In this document: one piece after another, positions 32,173 to 40,928 of the stretch
How the letters are laid out: each line of letters opens with the position of its first letter
How positions within the stretch are numbered: position 1 is the stretch's first letter
DNA from: Psychrosphaera aestuarii
GTDB taxonomy: Bacteria > Pseudomonadota > Gammaproteobacteria > Enterobacterales > Alteromonadaceae
NCBI RefSeq assembly: GCF_017948405.1
Contig: NZ_CP072844.1
Coordinates: 2,542,001 to 2,606,000, forward strand
Length of the DNA: 64,000 nucleotides
Direction of reading: 5' to 3'
The notes under the pieces: generated by a model
Seen by the model: only the letters and a program-made list of their open reading frames with translations
What the model was told of the DNA's origin: nothing
The model's database searches: none
Program-made: the position numbers and the translations under genes

Positions 32173-32586
32173 CTATGCCTTTTTAATTTGTTCAAAGTTT
32201 TCGATGAGATGACAAACCATGTTTGCAGTCGGTGCTTTGTCTTCCATTTCTTCCCATTGAGAAAGAGCTGAAGACATTTTTCCTCGAAGTGCCAACATTG
32301 CTTGAAACTGTTTTTCTGTTTCTTCAAGCCGCTCTTTGATCAGGCTTCTGACTAATGGGCACGCACTTTTACCATCTTCAGATTCATTAAGAATTTGCTT
32401 GATATCAGCAACGGAAAAACCAAGGTTTCTGGCACTTAAAATGAATTTAAGTCTCGATACCTCTTTATTCGAGTACGACTTGTAGCCGTTCACTGATTTA
32501 GCAGGTTTTAACAGTCCCAATCGCGTGTAATAGCGCACCGTATCAGCAGTCGTTCCAAGGCTTTTTGCCAGCTCTGTTACTTTCAT
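32173..32586 (-). CDS. MerR-family metal regulator of the copA operon
   Basis: Protein of 137 residues. The N-terminal winged helix [23 protein letters not shown] is followed by a long dimerisation helix. Candidate metal ligands are Cys76 (S-A-C-P-L-V-R) and Cys125 (N-M-V-C-H-L-I-E). This spacing differs from the Cys112/Cys120 loop of CueR, so it is related but not a plain CueR. It is first in the unit merR-copA-cupredoxin and would control its own promoter, where a 23-bp palindrome sits in a 19-bp spacer. Copper or silver is the inferred signal because of copA. Confidence 0.85.
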   Translation of the reverse strand: MKVTELAKSLGTTADTVRYYTRLGLLKPAKSVNGYKSYSNKEVSRLKFILSARNLGFSVADIKQILNESEDGKSACPLVRSLIKERLEETEKQFQAMLALRGKMSSALSQWEEMEDKAPTANMVCHLIENFEQIKKA

Positions 32587-32629
32587 ATTTACTCCTTAGT
32601 TTTTCACCTAAGTTTGTACTCTCACCTAC

Positions 32630-32660
32630 AGCTTAGACCTGTGTCTAAGACACAGGTCAA
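32630..32660 (-). promoter_or_regulatory. MerR-type promoter/operator of the merR-copA operon
   Basis: On the minus strand, -35 TTGACC (32660-32655), a 19-bp spacer and -10 TAAGCT (32635-32630). A 23-base palindrome with arms GACCTGTGTCT / AGACACAGGTC covers 32636-32658. The overlong spacer with a central dyad is the hallmark of MerR-activated promoters. The rest of the 310-bp gene-free stretch 32587-32896 shows nothing I can name. Confidence 0.88.
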
Positions 32661-32896
32661 GCACTTTTATTTGTGATTTAAAATACAAAAGCAAAAAACT
32701 ATTTTTTGGTGAAATGAGGGAATATCGGCCAAAATCGACAGTATTAACTACTGTAAATTGCAATAATTTGAGCATGTTCATCATGCCTCCCAAAAATATT
32801 GTGCTAATTGTTCAAAACAGTTGGTTATTTAAACCAATGAATATATCGTTCTATTTTTGATGGGAATGGCGAAAAAAAGACGCACTGATCCCATGA

Positions 32897-33319
32897 TTAG
32901 CTAATAATAGGGGGACGATAAGGTAAGAGATGGATGCCAGAGGCTGGCGGGGGTATCCGTTGAAAAATTAAGTCTAAGTTAATATTGCTGCTACTTTCTT
33001 CTTCCTCTTGCACAAGATAGGCAGTTAAATGAAAGCTTGCACAAAAGCCACCTTCGCAGCATAGACAATCACCAGCTTTACATTTTTCACACTCTTCATC
33101 GGCATGATTGTGTTTAGAATCTTGCAAATTTTCAGTGTGATGGTGGGTATTGTCATGCATTGTTTGATGGTGCATATTTTTGCTTGGTTGCATAATATGC
33201 GTATCGGAAGAGTCCTTATGATGTTCTTCACAATTCATTGGTTTAGCAATAGCAAAGCCATGCTGCGTGAGCAACACAGTTATCATCACTATTTTAAACC
33301 ATCTGAAAAGTTTAGACAT
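32897..33319 (-). CDS. small secreted His/Cys-rich protein with RPPII tail
   Basis: Protein of 140 residues with a signal peptide (cleavage likely after A-I-A). The mature part is packed with His, Met and Cys: M-H-H-Q-T-M-H-D-N-T-H-H-H, then C-E-K-C-K-A-G-D-C-L-C-C. This is a likely periplasmic copper sponge or chaperone. It ends Y-R-P-P-I-I-S, a tail also seen in the proteins at 44718 and 48396. The layout recalls DUF2946-type small metal-associated proteins, but I cannot confirm membership. It is last in the large copper operon (spacing 125 bp from the preceding gene). Confidence 0.7.
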   Translation of the reverse strand: MSKLFRWFKIVMITVLLTQHGFAIAKPMNCEEHHKDSSDTHIMQPSKNMHHQTMHDNTHHHTENLQDSKHNHADEECEKCKAGDCLCCEGGFCASFHLTAYLVQEEEESSSNINLDLIFQRIPPPASGIHLLPYRPPIIS

Positions 33320-33444
33320 TTTAATTCCTTCTATAGCACCATAACACTAACAGATTATCAAAACACTTTCATGACACAGGTCAACATTTGTACTTACAGC
33401 GATATATTTAGTCATTTAAAATTCTCCGTTGTTTGACTATTAAA

Positions 33445-33909
33445 TTAGTGTGACCAATGAATGTGCTTGATTTTCCATTCACCGTTTTGCTTTTCGAGAA
33501 CCATTGTTTCCATGCCTTGATAATCACGCTCTTTGCCTTTGTATGTACCTTGAGTGTGGCTACGTGAGGCAGATATAGCGGTGTTTCCAAGTACCGTCAC
33601 TTGGTGTTCTAGTGTTTTGCTCTTCATAGAAGCGAGATATTTCATATCCGACAGCATATGGTGATGTGCATATTCATCAGCACTTCTTTCAACACGGCCA
33701 CCCTCGTAGATGGTCACATCATCAGCCAACTGTACTCTTGCTAGATCCTTATTACCCGTTTCTAGTGCTTGATGAAATGCCAAAACAACTTTTGCGGCAG
33801 GGGTATCTATACCTTTAAACAAACCTTTGTCTTTGTTCTTATCACCATGAGCGTTTGCTACGAAACTAAACGTCATTAATAAAACGAGTAATATATTTAT
33901 TGTTTTCAT
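33445..33909 (-). CDS. periplasmic SnoaL/NTF2-like protein
   Basis: Protein of 154 residues with a signal peptide ending in V-A-N-A, and a mature N-terminus starting H-G-D-K. The remainder looks like an NTF2/SnoaL-fold (DUF4440-like) domain: V-V-L-A-F-H-Q-A-L-E-T-G-N near the start and M-V-L-E-K-Q-N-G-E-W-K-I-K-H-I-H-W-S-H at the end. The C-terminal His residues (H-I-H-W-S-H) could bind metal. Proteins of this kind recur in proteobacterial copper clusters, but their role is unknown. It follows copD by about 21 bp. Confidence 0.75.
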   Translation of the reverse strand: MKTINILLVLLMTFSFVANAHGDKNKDKGLFKGIDTPAAKVVLAFHQALETGNKDLARVQLADDVTIYEGGRVERSADEYAHHHMLSDMKYLASMKSKTLEHQVTVLGNTAISASRSHTQGTYKGKERDYQGMETMVLEKQNGEWKIKHIHWSH

Positions 33910-33930
33910 TTATATTTTCTCTTTTAAGTT

Positions 33931-34827
33931 TTAATTTGCAGGGCCAACAACACTAGTAAGCCCTGCCGTTACAGATAAAATGGCACAAGCGACTACCATT
34001 TCTATCGAGATAGATTTAGATAGTGCTTCTCTACCATCGCTATTTTTAAGTTGTGGGACGAGTTTTAACTTGTGCTTAGCTGCAATGCCCAATATCGAAG
34101 TGACGAGAGCTAATTTAAGCAACAGTGTTTGCCCATAGCTTGAACTAAAAAGCTCACCAACATTTCCGACTAATTGAAAAGCTAACCAAAGGCCAGCAAT
34201 TAACAATAGACTCACCGCGATACTTGCTTGCCTTCCAAACTTGTCCATCAATGAGTAGAGCTGCTCATAGTCCTGTTCATGGCAAGCTTGTTTAAGTGGA
34301 AACAACGCTCCGAACCACCAAGCCATAACAAGCACATGGAGCATCAACAATACTTTTTCGAACACTTCTAGTTCAGATACATGACCGAACAAGCTAAAGG
34401 TGTAGGAAAGTAGTAAAAGGCTAAGCCCTAACAAGCTTTGTTTTATGTTGTTGCTCAGCGCAACAGATTTGAATTTAATGTGTGACGTAATCGCGAATAT
34501 CGCTAGAACTAACCCAAGTCCTCTAAGTAAAGTTCCATCACCGATAGAAGAGTCCCAAATAATACCTAACATATCAGGTTCAAGTGCACCTTGAATGCCT
34601 TCTTCTACCATCGCACCAGTACTAGCGAAGAACCAAATGGCATTTGCAATCAAAGCGACGATTATAGAAGCCCTTATCCATTTTAGGTTCGCTATTGCCA
34701 AGTTATTATGAGGCTCACTTTGTTCAAAAACTTGCTTGAAAAATGTATAACCAGCAATGCAGGCAAAACCGACGTAAAATACAATTTTTGACAGTACAAT
34801 GACTGTATTCCAGATATACATTTCCAT
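33931..34827 (-). CDS. copD: copper resistance membrane protein CopD
   Basis: Polytopic membrane protein of 298 residues with about eight hydrophobic segments. It resembles CopD in length, in partner (CopC directly upstream) and in the region around L-H-V-L-V-M-A-W-W-F-G-A-L-F-P-L. CopD is thought to move copper across the inner membrane together with CopC. I chose the ATG at 34827, which has GGAG eight bases upstream; a GTG at 34836 overlaps that site. It lies 18 bp after copC, in the same operon. Confidence 0.88.
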   Translation of the reverse strand: MEMYIWNTVIVLSKIVFYVGFACIAGYTFFKQVFEQSEPHNNLAIANLKWIRASIIVALIANAIWFFASTGAMVEEGIQGALEPDMLGIIWDSSIGDGTLLRGLGLVLAIFAITSHIKFKSVALSNNIKQSLLGLSLLLLSYTFSLFGHVSELEVFEKVLLMLHVLVMAWWFGALFPLKQACHEQDYEQLYSLMDKFGRQASIAVSLLLIAGLWLAFQLVGNVGELFSSSYGQTLLLKLALVTSILGIAAKHKLKLVPQLKNSDGREALSKSISIEMVVACAILSVTAGLTSVVGPAN

Positions 34828-34845
34828 AGCAATCACTCCATTAGA

Positions 34846-35193
34846 TTAGTGAACCATAAAGCTAAAACTATCTTTCATTTTATGCCCATCTTTACCTAAG
34901 AAAGTAACATCAACAACATAGTTAGCAGGTGCAAGTTTCGGTAGCTTCCACGTAAATTCGGTATTGGTTTCTTTAGTAGGTTTGAAGCCAAATTTAATCT
35001 TTTTACCTTGCTTATCTTTCAATGTAATTTTGACTACACGAACCTCTTTGCTAAATGCCAACGTTAACTCTTCTGGAGTCTTCATTAACATTGCATTATC
35101 AGCAGGCACACTTTTTTCAAGATGAACATGCGCGAACACCGCACTACTAAAAACAATGCTGATTACGGTTAAAAATTTAATTAATATTTTCAT
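34846..35193 (-). CDS. copC: periplasmic copper-binding protein CopC
   Basis: Protein of 115 residues. The signal peptide is cleaved after A21, leaving His22 as the mature N-terminus (H-V-H-L-E-K-S-V-P-A-D-N-A), the copper-brace His of CopC. The domain is a cupredoxin-like barrel with T-L-A-F-S-K-E-V and a C-terminal D-G-H-K-M-K-D that supplies another His. It carries Cu(II) in the periplasm and works with CopD, encoded next. Confidence 0.92.
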   Translation of the reverse strand: MKILIKFLTVISIVFSSAVFAHVHLEKSVPADNAMLMKTPEELTLAFSKEVRVVKITLKDKQGKKIKFGFKPTKETNTEFTWKLPKLAPANYVVDVTFLGKDGHKMKDSFSFMVH

Positions 35194-35217
35194 ATTTACC
35201 TCTATTTAAATTATGTA

Positions 35218-37053
35218 TTAACGACTAAATTTGTCTTTGAAAATTTGATTACTGGGTATACCAACATCAGTAATTATTTGTTCCACTTCACTCATCATTG
35301 CTTCTGGGCCGCACAAGTAAAATTCTGTAGACAGGAATTTTACTTTCTGGCTCAAATGCGGCAGAAGTACTTGCTGTACATAACCAGAGTGCCCTTGCCA
35401 TTGTTCTGAAGGGTTAGAAAGTGTAGGAATATAAGAAAAGTTTTTATGCTGCTCACTCAATAAGTTCAACTCATCACGGTACAGCAAATCATCTTCAGTT
35501 CGCGCACCATAGATGAGAGTCAAGTCACCTTCATCTTGGCGCTTTTTCAACTGTTCAAAAATGATAGCTCTGAGTGGGGCAAGTCCTGAGCCAGCGCCAA
35601 TAAATATGCGAGGAACCTTTTTACCTGAAGTAGCATAAAAGTCAGAAAAAGGACCTTTTGCGATTATCGTTTCACCAACTTCGAGTGACCCTAAATAGCT
35701 TGAACCTATACCTGCTTTATAACCATCCTTAGCAGTTTGCCAGCGGATGTTGAAGGTTAGCTCATCTGTTTCTTGATCAAAGTTAACCAAGGAGTAATGG
35801 CGAGTTACGCCATCATGTGAAAACTTTCCATGAGAGTAACTTTCCCAATATTTTTCATAGTGCTCTGGCATATCATCTGGGCGTAAACTATTCATCCCTG
35901 CTGGCACGTTAAATTGCATATATGCACCAGCTTTAAATGCTAATTGTTTGCCTGATTTCACCTTAAACTTCACTTCCTTGATAAAAGGAGTAATGAAGTT
36001 AGTCGTAACCACAACTAGCTCATGATTTTCAATATTGAGATCCGTATTAACTTCAATTGAGCTAATTTCAGAGAATCTGTGCTGACATCCTAACCGATAG
36101 CCTTCCTTAAGCTGCTCATCTGATAAATGTTCCTGCTCAGAAAGTGTGATAGGTAATTGAGTTGAACTTAAGAACATGCATTTGCCACATGTACCGCCTC
36201 CACCACAACTTGACGGAAGGTAAACATGTGAACTAGCTAATCCTTCTAATACTGTTGAGTAACCAGTTGCTGAAATGTCAGTAATGGTATTTTCATTGGA
36301 AAAGGTCACAGCAACTTTTTGCTTATTGCTACCCCAAACAGGCTTTAGGAAACCGTTTTGATATTGCTGTATCAGCCAAGTTACGCCAGTAACTGAAAGT
36401 AATAGCGTTGAGAAAGCAAATGCAATGATCAACCAATGGTTAAACCCTCCAGAGTTGCCATAGTCCATAAAGTGAAGCTTCATCATCAGATCTTTCAATC
36501 TGAAATCATCATTGGCATGGCGAAGCACTTGGCCTGTAATACTATCTAAATAAATAGTTGTATTATTCTCATCCTCAACGACAACTTGCCACATAGGATT
36601 TTGTTGCCTTACGTGATCAGAAAATGGGGGCTGAGATAACACTGGTGTAGTTAGCTTGCCCTCACCTGAATAGGAGTTTTTTGCCAAAGTTAGTACTTGT
36701 TCTTCAGACAGGTTAAATGGCTTTCCTGTTAAAGCATCAAATAGCTTTGAGTGGCGTTCTTGGTAGCTATGCTGGCCCTTATCGAACACAAAATGATAGT
36801 AAGGCTGATGTAAAATCCATATAAGTTTTACTTCTTGAGGTGCTTCACTAGCAATGTCTTTAATAGGGATAAATCTAAAGTCTGTAATGTTACCTTCATG
36901 ATGAGAATGAACTCTAAGCTCATTACCACTGGCTTTACTGTGATCCATCAAATTGAAGTAAAGGCCCGTTGCCAACCAAATAAGCAGTTGTAAACCAACA
37001 AATAAAGAAAGCCATTTGTGTAACGTTGTATTCAACTTAAATAGTCGCATCAA
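35218..37053 (-). CDS. PepSY membrane protein fused to a 2Fe-2S ferredoxin and a flavin reductase
   Basis: Protein of 611 residues with three parts. Residues 1-240 are a PepSY-type membrane region (segments near 12-32 and 205-230) with H-K-W-L-S-L-F-V-G. Residues about 250-340 are a plant-type 2Fe-2S ferredoxin with C-G-G-G-G-T-C-G-K-C and a fourth Cys in L-G-C-Q-H. Residues about 345-611 are an NqrF-like FAD/NADH reductase (R-H-Y-S-L and G-A-G-S-G-L-A-P-L-R). It could pass electrons from NADH through FAD and 2Fe-2S to the membrane, for instance to reduce Cu(II) or Fe(III). Its place in a copper operon favours copper (inference). The ATG overlaps the stop of the upstream PepSY gene by 4 bp. 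Confidence 0.82.
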   Translation of the reverse strand: MMRLFKLNTTLHKWLSLFVGLQLLIWLATGLYFNLMDHSKASGNELRVHSHHEGNITDFRFIPIKDIASEAPQEVKLIWILHQPYYHFVFDKGQHSYQERHSKLFDALTGKPFNLSEEQVLTLAKNSYSGEGKLTTPVLSQPPFSDHVRQQNPMWQVVVEDENNTTIYLDSITGQVLRHANDDFRLKDLMMKLHFMDYGNSGGFNHWLIIAFAFSTLLLSVTGVTWLIQQYQNGFLKPVWGSNKQKVAVTFSNENTITDISATGYSTVLEGLASSHVYLPSSCGGGGTCGKCMFLSSTQLPITLSEQEHLSDEQLKEGYRLGCQHRFSEISSIEVNTDLNIENHELVVVTTNFITPFIKEVKFKVKSGKQLAFKAGAYMQFNVPAGMNSLRPDDMPEHYEKYWESYSHGKFSHDGVTRHYSLVNFDQETDELTFNIRWQTAKDGYKAGIGSSYLGSLEVGETIIAKGPFSDFYATSGKKVPRIFIGAGSGLAPLRAIIFEQLKKRQDEGDLTLIYGARTEDDLLYRDELNLLSEQHKNFSYIPTLSNPSEQWQGHSGYVQQVLLPHLSQKVKFLSTEFYLCGPEAMMSEVEQIITDVGIPSNQIFKDKFSR

Positions 37054-37757
37054 ATGACTCCCTTTTTATTTGGGGAAAGCACTCGATAATAAGTCAATAC
37101 TGCACCAGCAATAGCGGCCATTAGACCTAAAGTTGCAACTAAGAACAAAAACCAGTTAGATACGTTTTCACCATCATCGTAATCCATAATGTGAAAACGC
37201 CACATCCAATCGAACAAGCGCCAGTAATCATGACGCTTGGCAACAAGTGCGCCTGTTTGTTGACTTATATAAAATGTTGGTGTGGCGAATTGGTCAAAAG
37301 TTACTCTCCAAACGGGTAAGTGTCTTGGAGATAACTCAGCAGGCATATCTTTGACTGATTGAATCAGCCTTATGCCGTCGATTTCATGATTCATTGCATA
37401 GTGGTATTGCGCGATTTTTTCAGCTTTGATTTCATCAACAAGGGCCTGAACAGCCCCGGTTTTAACATCAATTGCTACTTTCCCCTGTTCTCCATTAATA
37501 AAAGAATACAAAGGGTCGCCCATACTTTGAGTAAGTGTGACTTGACTAGCTTGAGGATAATCCGCAGCTAGCTTTGCAATGGAGTAATCCACACTAGCTA
37601 AATCAATTTTGGCTTCCTCACTCTTAGCCAAGGTTTCACCGTGTATATAGTGAATATCCATAGTCACCATATACACACCAGTAATAGACCAGAACAGAAA
37701 TTGCATTCCGACAAATGCCATAAACCATTTGTGGTACTTCCTAACTCTGCTAAGCAT
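37050..37757 (-). CDS. PepSY domain membrane protein
   Basis: Protein of 235 residues with membrane segments near residues 12-32 and 205-225 and a PepSY-like periplasmic region between. It opens R-K-Y-H-K-W-F-M-A-F-V-G-M-Q-F-L, close to the start of the fused reductase encoded next, so the two are paralogous modules. The membrane-flanking R-F-H-I-M-D-Y-D is also shared (K-L-H-F-M-D-Y in the partner). Paired His in these segments could bind heme, as in membrane reductases (inference). It overlaps cusA by 8 bp and the fused reductase by 4 bp, so it is tightly co-translated. Confidence 0.8.
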   Translation of the reverse strand: MLSRVRKYHKWFMAFVGMQFLFWSITGVYMVTMDIHYIHGETLAKSEEAKIDLASVDYSIAKLAADYPQASQVTLTQSMGDPLYSFINGEQGKVAIDVKTGAVQALVDEIKAEKIAQYHYAMNHEIDGIRLIQSVKDMPAELSPRHLPVWRVTFDQFATPTFYISQQTGALVAKRHDYWRLFDWMWRFHIMDYDDGENVSNWFLFLVATLGLMAAIAGAVLTYYRVLSPNKKGVI

Positions 37758-40700
37758 TATTCTTTAGCTCCGCGTTAGAAAGCTCTTTATTAAAGGCATT
37801 TACTTCAGGCTTTTTAACGATTGAATAAATGGCTGGAAGCACAATTAGTGTTAACAAAACAGCACTTGTCATTCCGCCTACCATAGGTGCTGCAATACGA
37901 CTCATTACCTCAGAGCCTGTACCTGTACCATATAAAATAGGCATTAAACCGATAATGATTGTGGCAACCGTCATCATTACTGGGCGGACACGTAAGCCAG
38001 CACCGTGTAATAATGCATCTTGGTAGGCATCATCTGAGATGGCTTCTGCTCGCTCCTCGGCTTTTTCCTTCAGCTCAGCAAGTGCTTGATTGAGATAAAC
38101 CAGCATTATCACGCCAATCTCAACAGCAACACCAGCCAGCGCAATAAAGCCCACGCCAACAGCCACAGAGAAGTTAAATCCTTCTAGATACATCAACCAT
38201 AAGCCACCAATCATTGCCATCGGCAAAGTCACGATGATGATAGCCACTTCGCTAAACGCTCTGAAGTTTAAGTAAAGTAGAATAACAATAATGGCGAGTG
38301 TTAAAGGCAATACATAGGTGAGCTTTTCTTTCGCTCTTTCCATATATTCGTATTGCCCAGCCCAAGTAATTGAATAACCGGCTGGTAGTTTTAGATTATT
38401 AGCCAAGTGTATTTTTGCACTTTCAACATAAGTACCTACGTCAACACCGTCTATATCGATAAACGTCCAGCCATTTAATCGAGCATTTTCACTCTTAATC
38501 CCCGGCGGACCATTTTCTACTCGGATATCTGCGACATCACCTAGTGCAATGCGTTGTCCATTTGGTGTTACAACAGGTAATCGTGATAGCTGCTCAGGAG
38601 AGTCTCGATAGTCTTGCGGATAGCGTAAGTTAACAGGGTAACGCTCTTGACCTTCTACCGTTTGGGTAACGTTCATACCACCAATAGCTGTAGAAACCAC
38701 TTGTTGAACATCTTCGATGTTTAACCCAAAGCGACTTGCCTTATCGCGTGAAATATCAACCTTGATATATCGTCCACCTGCAACTCGCTCTGAGTAAACT
38801 GATGCTGTGCCTGTAACTTCGGGTAAAATTTGCTCTATTTGTTGGCCGATTTCCTGAATCACATCAAGCTCTGGTCCGGCGACTTTAATACCCACAGGCG
38901 TTTTTATGCCTGTAGCTAACATGTCGATTCGGGTCTTGATTGGCATAACCCAAGCATTTGTTAAGCCCGGAAACTTAACCAATTTATCAAACTCAGCTTT
39001 TAACGATTCAGTAGTCACACCTTCTCGCCACTGTTCTTGTGGCTTCAACTGAATAAAGGTTTCAATCATGGTTAAAGGTGCAGGATCGGTTGCAGTTTCA
39101 GCTCTTCCTACTTTACCAAATACAGTTTCAACTTCTGGCACAGTGCGAATAAGCTTGTCTGTTTGCTGCAATAACTCCCTTGCTTTACCAATTGAAATAC
39201 CGGGATAGGTAGTAGGCATATACATGAGATCGCCTTCATCCAATGGCGGAATGAATTCACTACCAATTTTATCTACAGGCCAAAAGCCAACGATAGTCAC
39301 TAATATTGCTGCTACTATTGTCGATTTTGGAAACTTCATCACTTGCTTTAAAACAGGCATGTAGATAGCAATCAATAATCGGTTTAACGGGTTTTTCTTT
39401 TCAGAAACAACTTTGCCTCGAATAAAGTAGCCCATCAAAACAGGCACCAATGTGATCGCCAAGCCTGCTGATGCAGCCATTGCATAGGTTTTAGTATAGG
39501 CAAGCGGTGAAAACATTCTGCCTTCCTGCGCTTCCAAGATAAAAACGGGTAAGAATGAGACTGTAATGATCAGCAAGCTAAAAAATAAAGCAGGACCTAC
39601 TTCACTCGCAGCCTTAGCTACTATTTGCCAACGGTTTTCATCTGTTAGCGGTGTTTTTTCCATATGCTTATGCATATTTTCAATCATCACTATTGCGCCA
39701 TCAGTCATCGCACCGATCGCAATAGCGATACCACCTAAAGACATAATGTTGGCATTGATGCCTTGCATATACATGATGATGAACGACACCAATATACCTA
39801 ATGGCAGAGTGACAACAGCTACAATTGATGATCGAAGATGAAATAGGAAAGCAACACAGACAATAGCAACGACTGCAAGCTCCTCTAGCAACTTGCTCCA
39901 AAGGTTATCAACAGCACGATCTATTAACTTCGATCTGTCATAAACAGGGACAATCTCCACCCCCTCTGGTAGAGAAGATTTAAGCGATTCAAGTTTTTCT
40001 TTTACACCGTTTATGGTTTGTTGGGCATTCTCACCAAAACGCATAACGACAACACCACCAACAACTTCGCCTTCACCATTAAGCTCTGCTATACCACGGC
40101 GCATTTGAGGCCCTAAATTAACGGTAGCAACATCACCAATACGCAATGGCGTGCCTTGTTCGTTAATACCAAGTGGAATTTTCTCTATGTCTCCAACTGA
40201 TTGAATATATCCCGTAGCAGTAACCATGTATTCAGCTTCCGCCATTTCCACAACAGATGCGCCAGTTTCTTTATTGCCTCGTTTAAGTGCCATTTGGATA
40301 TGACTTAACGGCACGTTATAAGCTCTTAACTTATCTGGATCGACTTGTACCTGATATTGCTTAACCATACCGCCAACGGCGGAAACCTCAGACACGCCCG
40401 GAACAGTTTGTAGTTCATACTTTAAAAACCAATCTTGAATACTTCTTAATTGGCTTAGGTCATGGTTTCCAGACTTATCTGTTAAAGCATAAATGTATAC
40501 CCAGCCCACACCTGTTGCATCAGGTCCTAATTGAGGCTTTGCTGAATCAGGCAGGCTTGATGCTACTTGGCTTAAGTATTCAAGTACTCTGCTTCTAGCC
40601 CAATACAAATCAGTATCATCATCAAAAATGATATAGACGTAGGAATCACCAAAAAATGAGTAACCACGAACAGTTTGCGCTCCCGGTACTGACAACATCG

Positions 40701-40914
40701 CTGTAGTAAGGGGAAACGTCACTTGATCTTGCACTACTTGTGGTGCCTGTCCCGGATAGCTCGTCTTAATTATCACCTGCACATCAGAAAGATCTGGGAG
40801 TGCATCTACTGGCGTTTTTTGTAATGAGTACAAACCACCAAACGCGACAATTAAGGTAATCAACAAAACAAAGAAGCGATTGCCGATAGACCATCTAATA
40901 ATTGATTCAATCAT
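37750..40914 (-). CDS. cusA: CusA-like copper/silver efflux RND transporter
   Basis: Protein of 1054 residues, a full-length heavy-metal RND pump with twelve expected membrane segments. The N-terminus R-W-S-I-G-N-R-F-F-V-L and the D-V-Q-V-I-I-K-T-S-Y-P-G-Q-A-P-Q-V-V stretch are typical of CusA rather than CzcA. The membrane proton-relay region reads A-I-G-A-M-T-D-G-A-I-V-M-I-E-N-M-H-K, the HME-RND signature. It exports Cu(I)/Ag(I) from periplasm to outside, with CusB and CusC encoded directly upstream. The spacing to cusB is 14 bp. Confidence 0.93.
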   Translation of the reverse strand: MIESIIRWSIGNRFFVLLITLIVAFGGLYSLQKTPVDALPDLSDVQVIIKTSYPGQAPQVVQDQVTFPLTTAMLSVPGAQTVRGYSFFGDSYVYIIFDDDTDLYWARSRVLEYLSQVASSLPDSAKPQLGPDATGVGWVYIYALTDKSGNHDLSQLRSIQDWFLKYELQTVPGVSEVSAVGGMVKQYQVQVDPDKLRAYNVPLSHIQMALKRGNKETGASVVEMAEAEYMVTATGYIQSVGDIEKIPLGINEQGTPLRIGDVATVNLGPQMRRGIAELNGEGEVVGGVVVMRFGENAQQTINGVKEKLESLKSSLPEGVEIVPVYDRSKLIDRAVDNLWSKLLEELAVVAIVCVAFLFHLRSSIVAVVTLPLGILVSFIIMYMQGINANIMSLGGIAIAIGAMTDGAIVMIENMHKHMEKTPLTDENRWQIVAKAASEVGPALFFSLLIITVSFLPVFILEAQEGRMFSPLAYTKTYAMAASAGLAITLVPVLMGYFIRGKVVSEKKNPLNRLLIAIYMPVLKQVMKFPKSTIVAAILVTIVGFWPVDKIGSEFIPPLDEGDLMYMPTTYPGISIGKARELLQQTDKLIRTVPEVETVFGKVGRAETATDPAPLTMIETFIQLKPQEQWREGVTTESLKAEFDKLVKFPGLTNAWVMPIKTRIDMLATGIKTPVGIKVAGPELDVIQEIGQQIEQILPEVTGTASVYSERVAGGRYIKVDISRDKASRFGLNIEDVQQVVSTAIGGMNVTQTVEGQERYPVNLRYPQDYRDSPEQLSRLPVVTPNGQRIALGDVADIRVENGPPGIKSENARLNGWTFIDIDGVDVGTYVESAKIHLANNLKLPAGYSITWAGQYEYMERAKEKLTYVLPLTLAIIVILLYLNFRAFSEVAIIIVTLPMAMIGGLWLMYLEGFNFSVAVGVGFIALAGVAVEIGVIMLVYLNQALAELKEKAEERAEAISDDAYQDALLHGAGLRVRPVMMTVATIIIGLMPILYGTGTGSEVMSRIAAPMVGGMTSAVLLTLIVLPAIYSIVKKPEVNAFNKELSNAELKNNA

Positions 40915-40928
40915 TATTTTTCCCCCAC

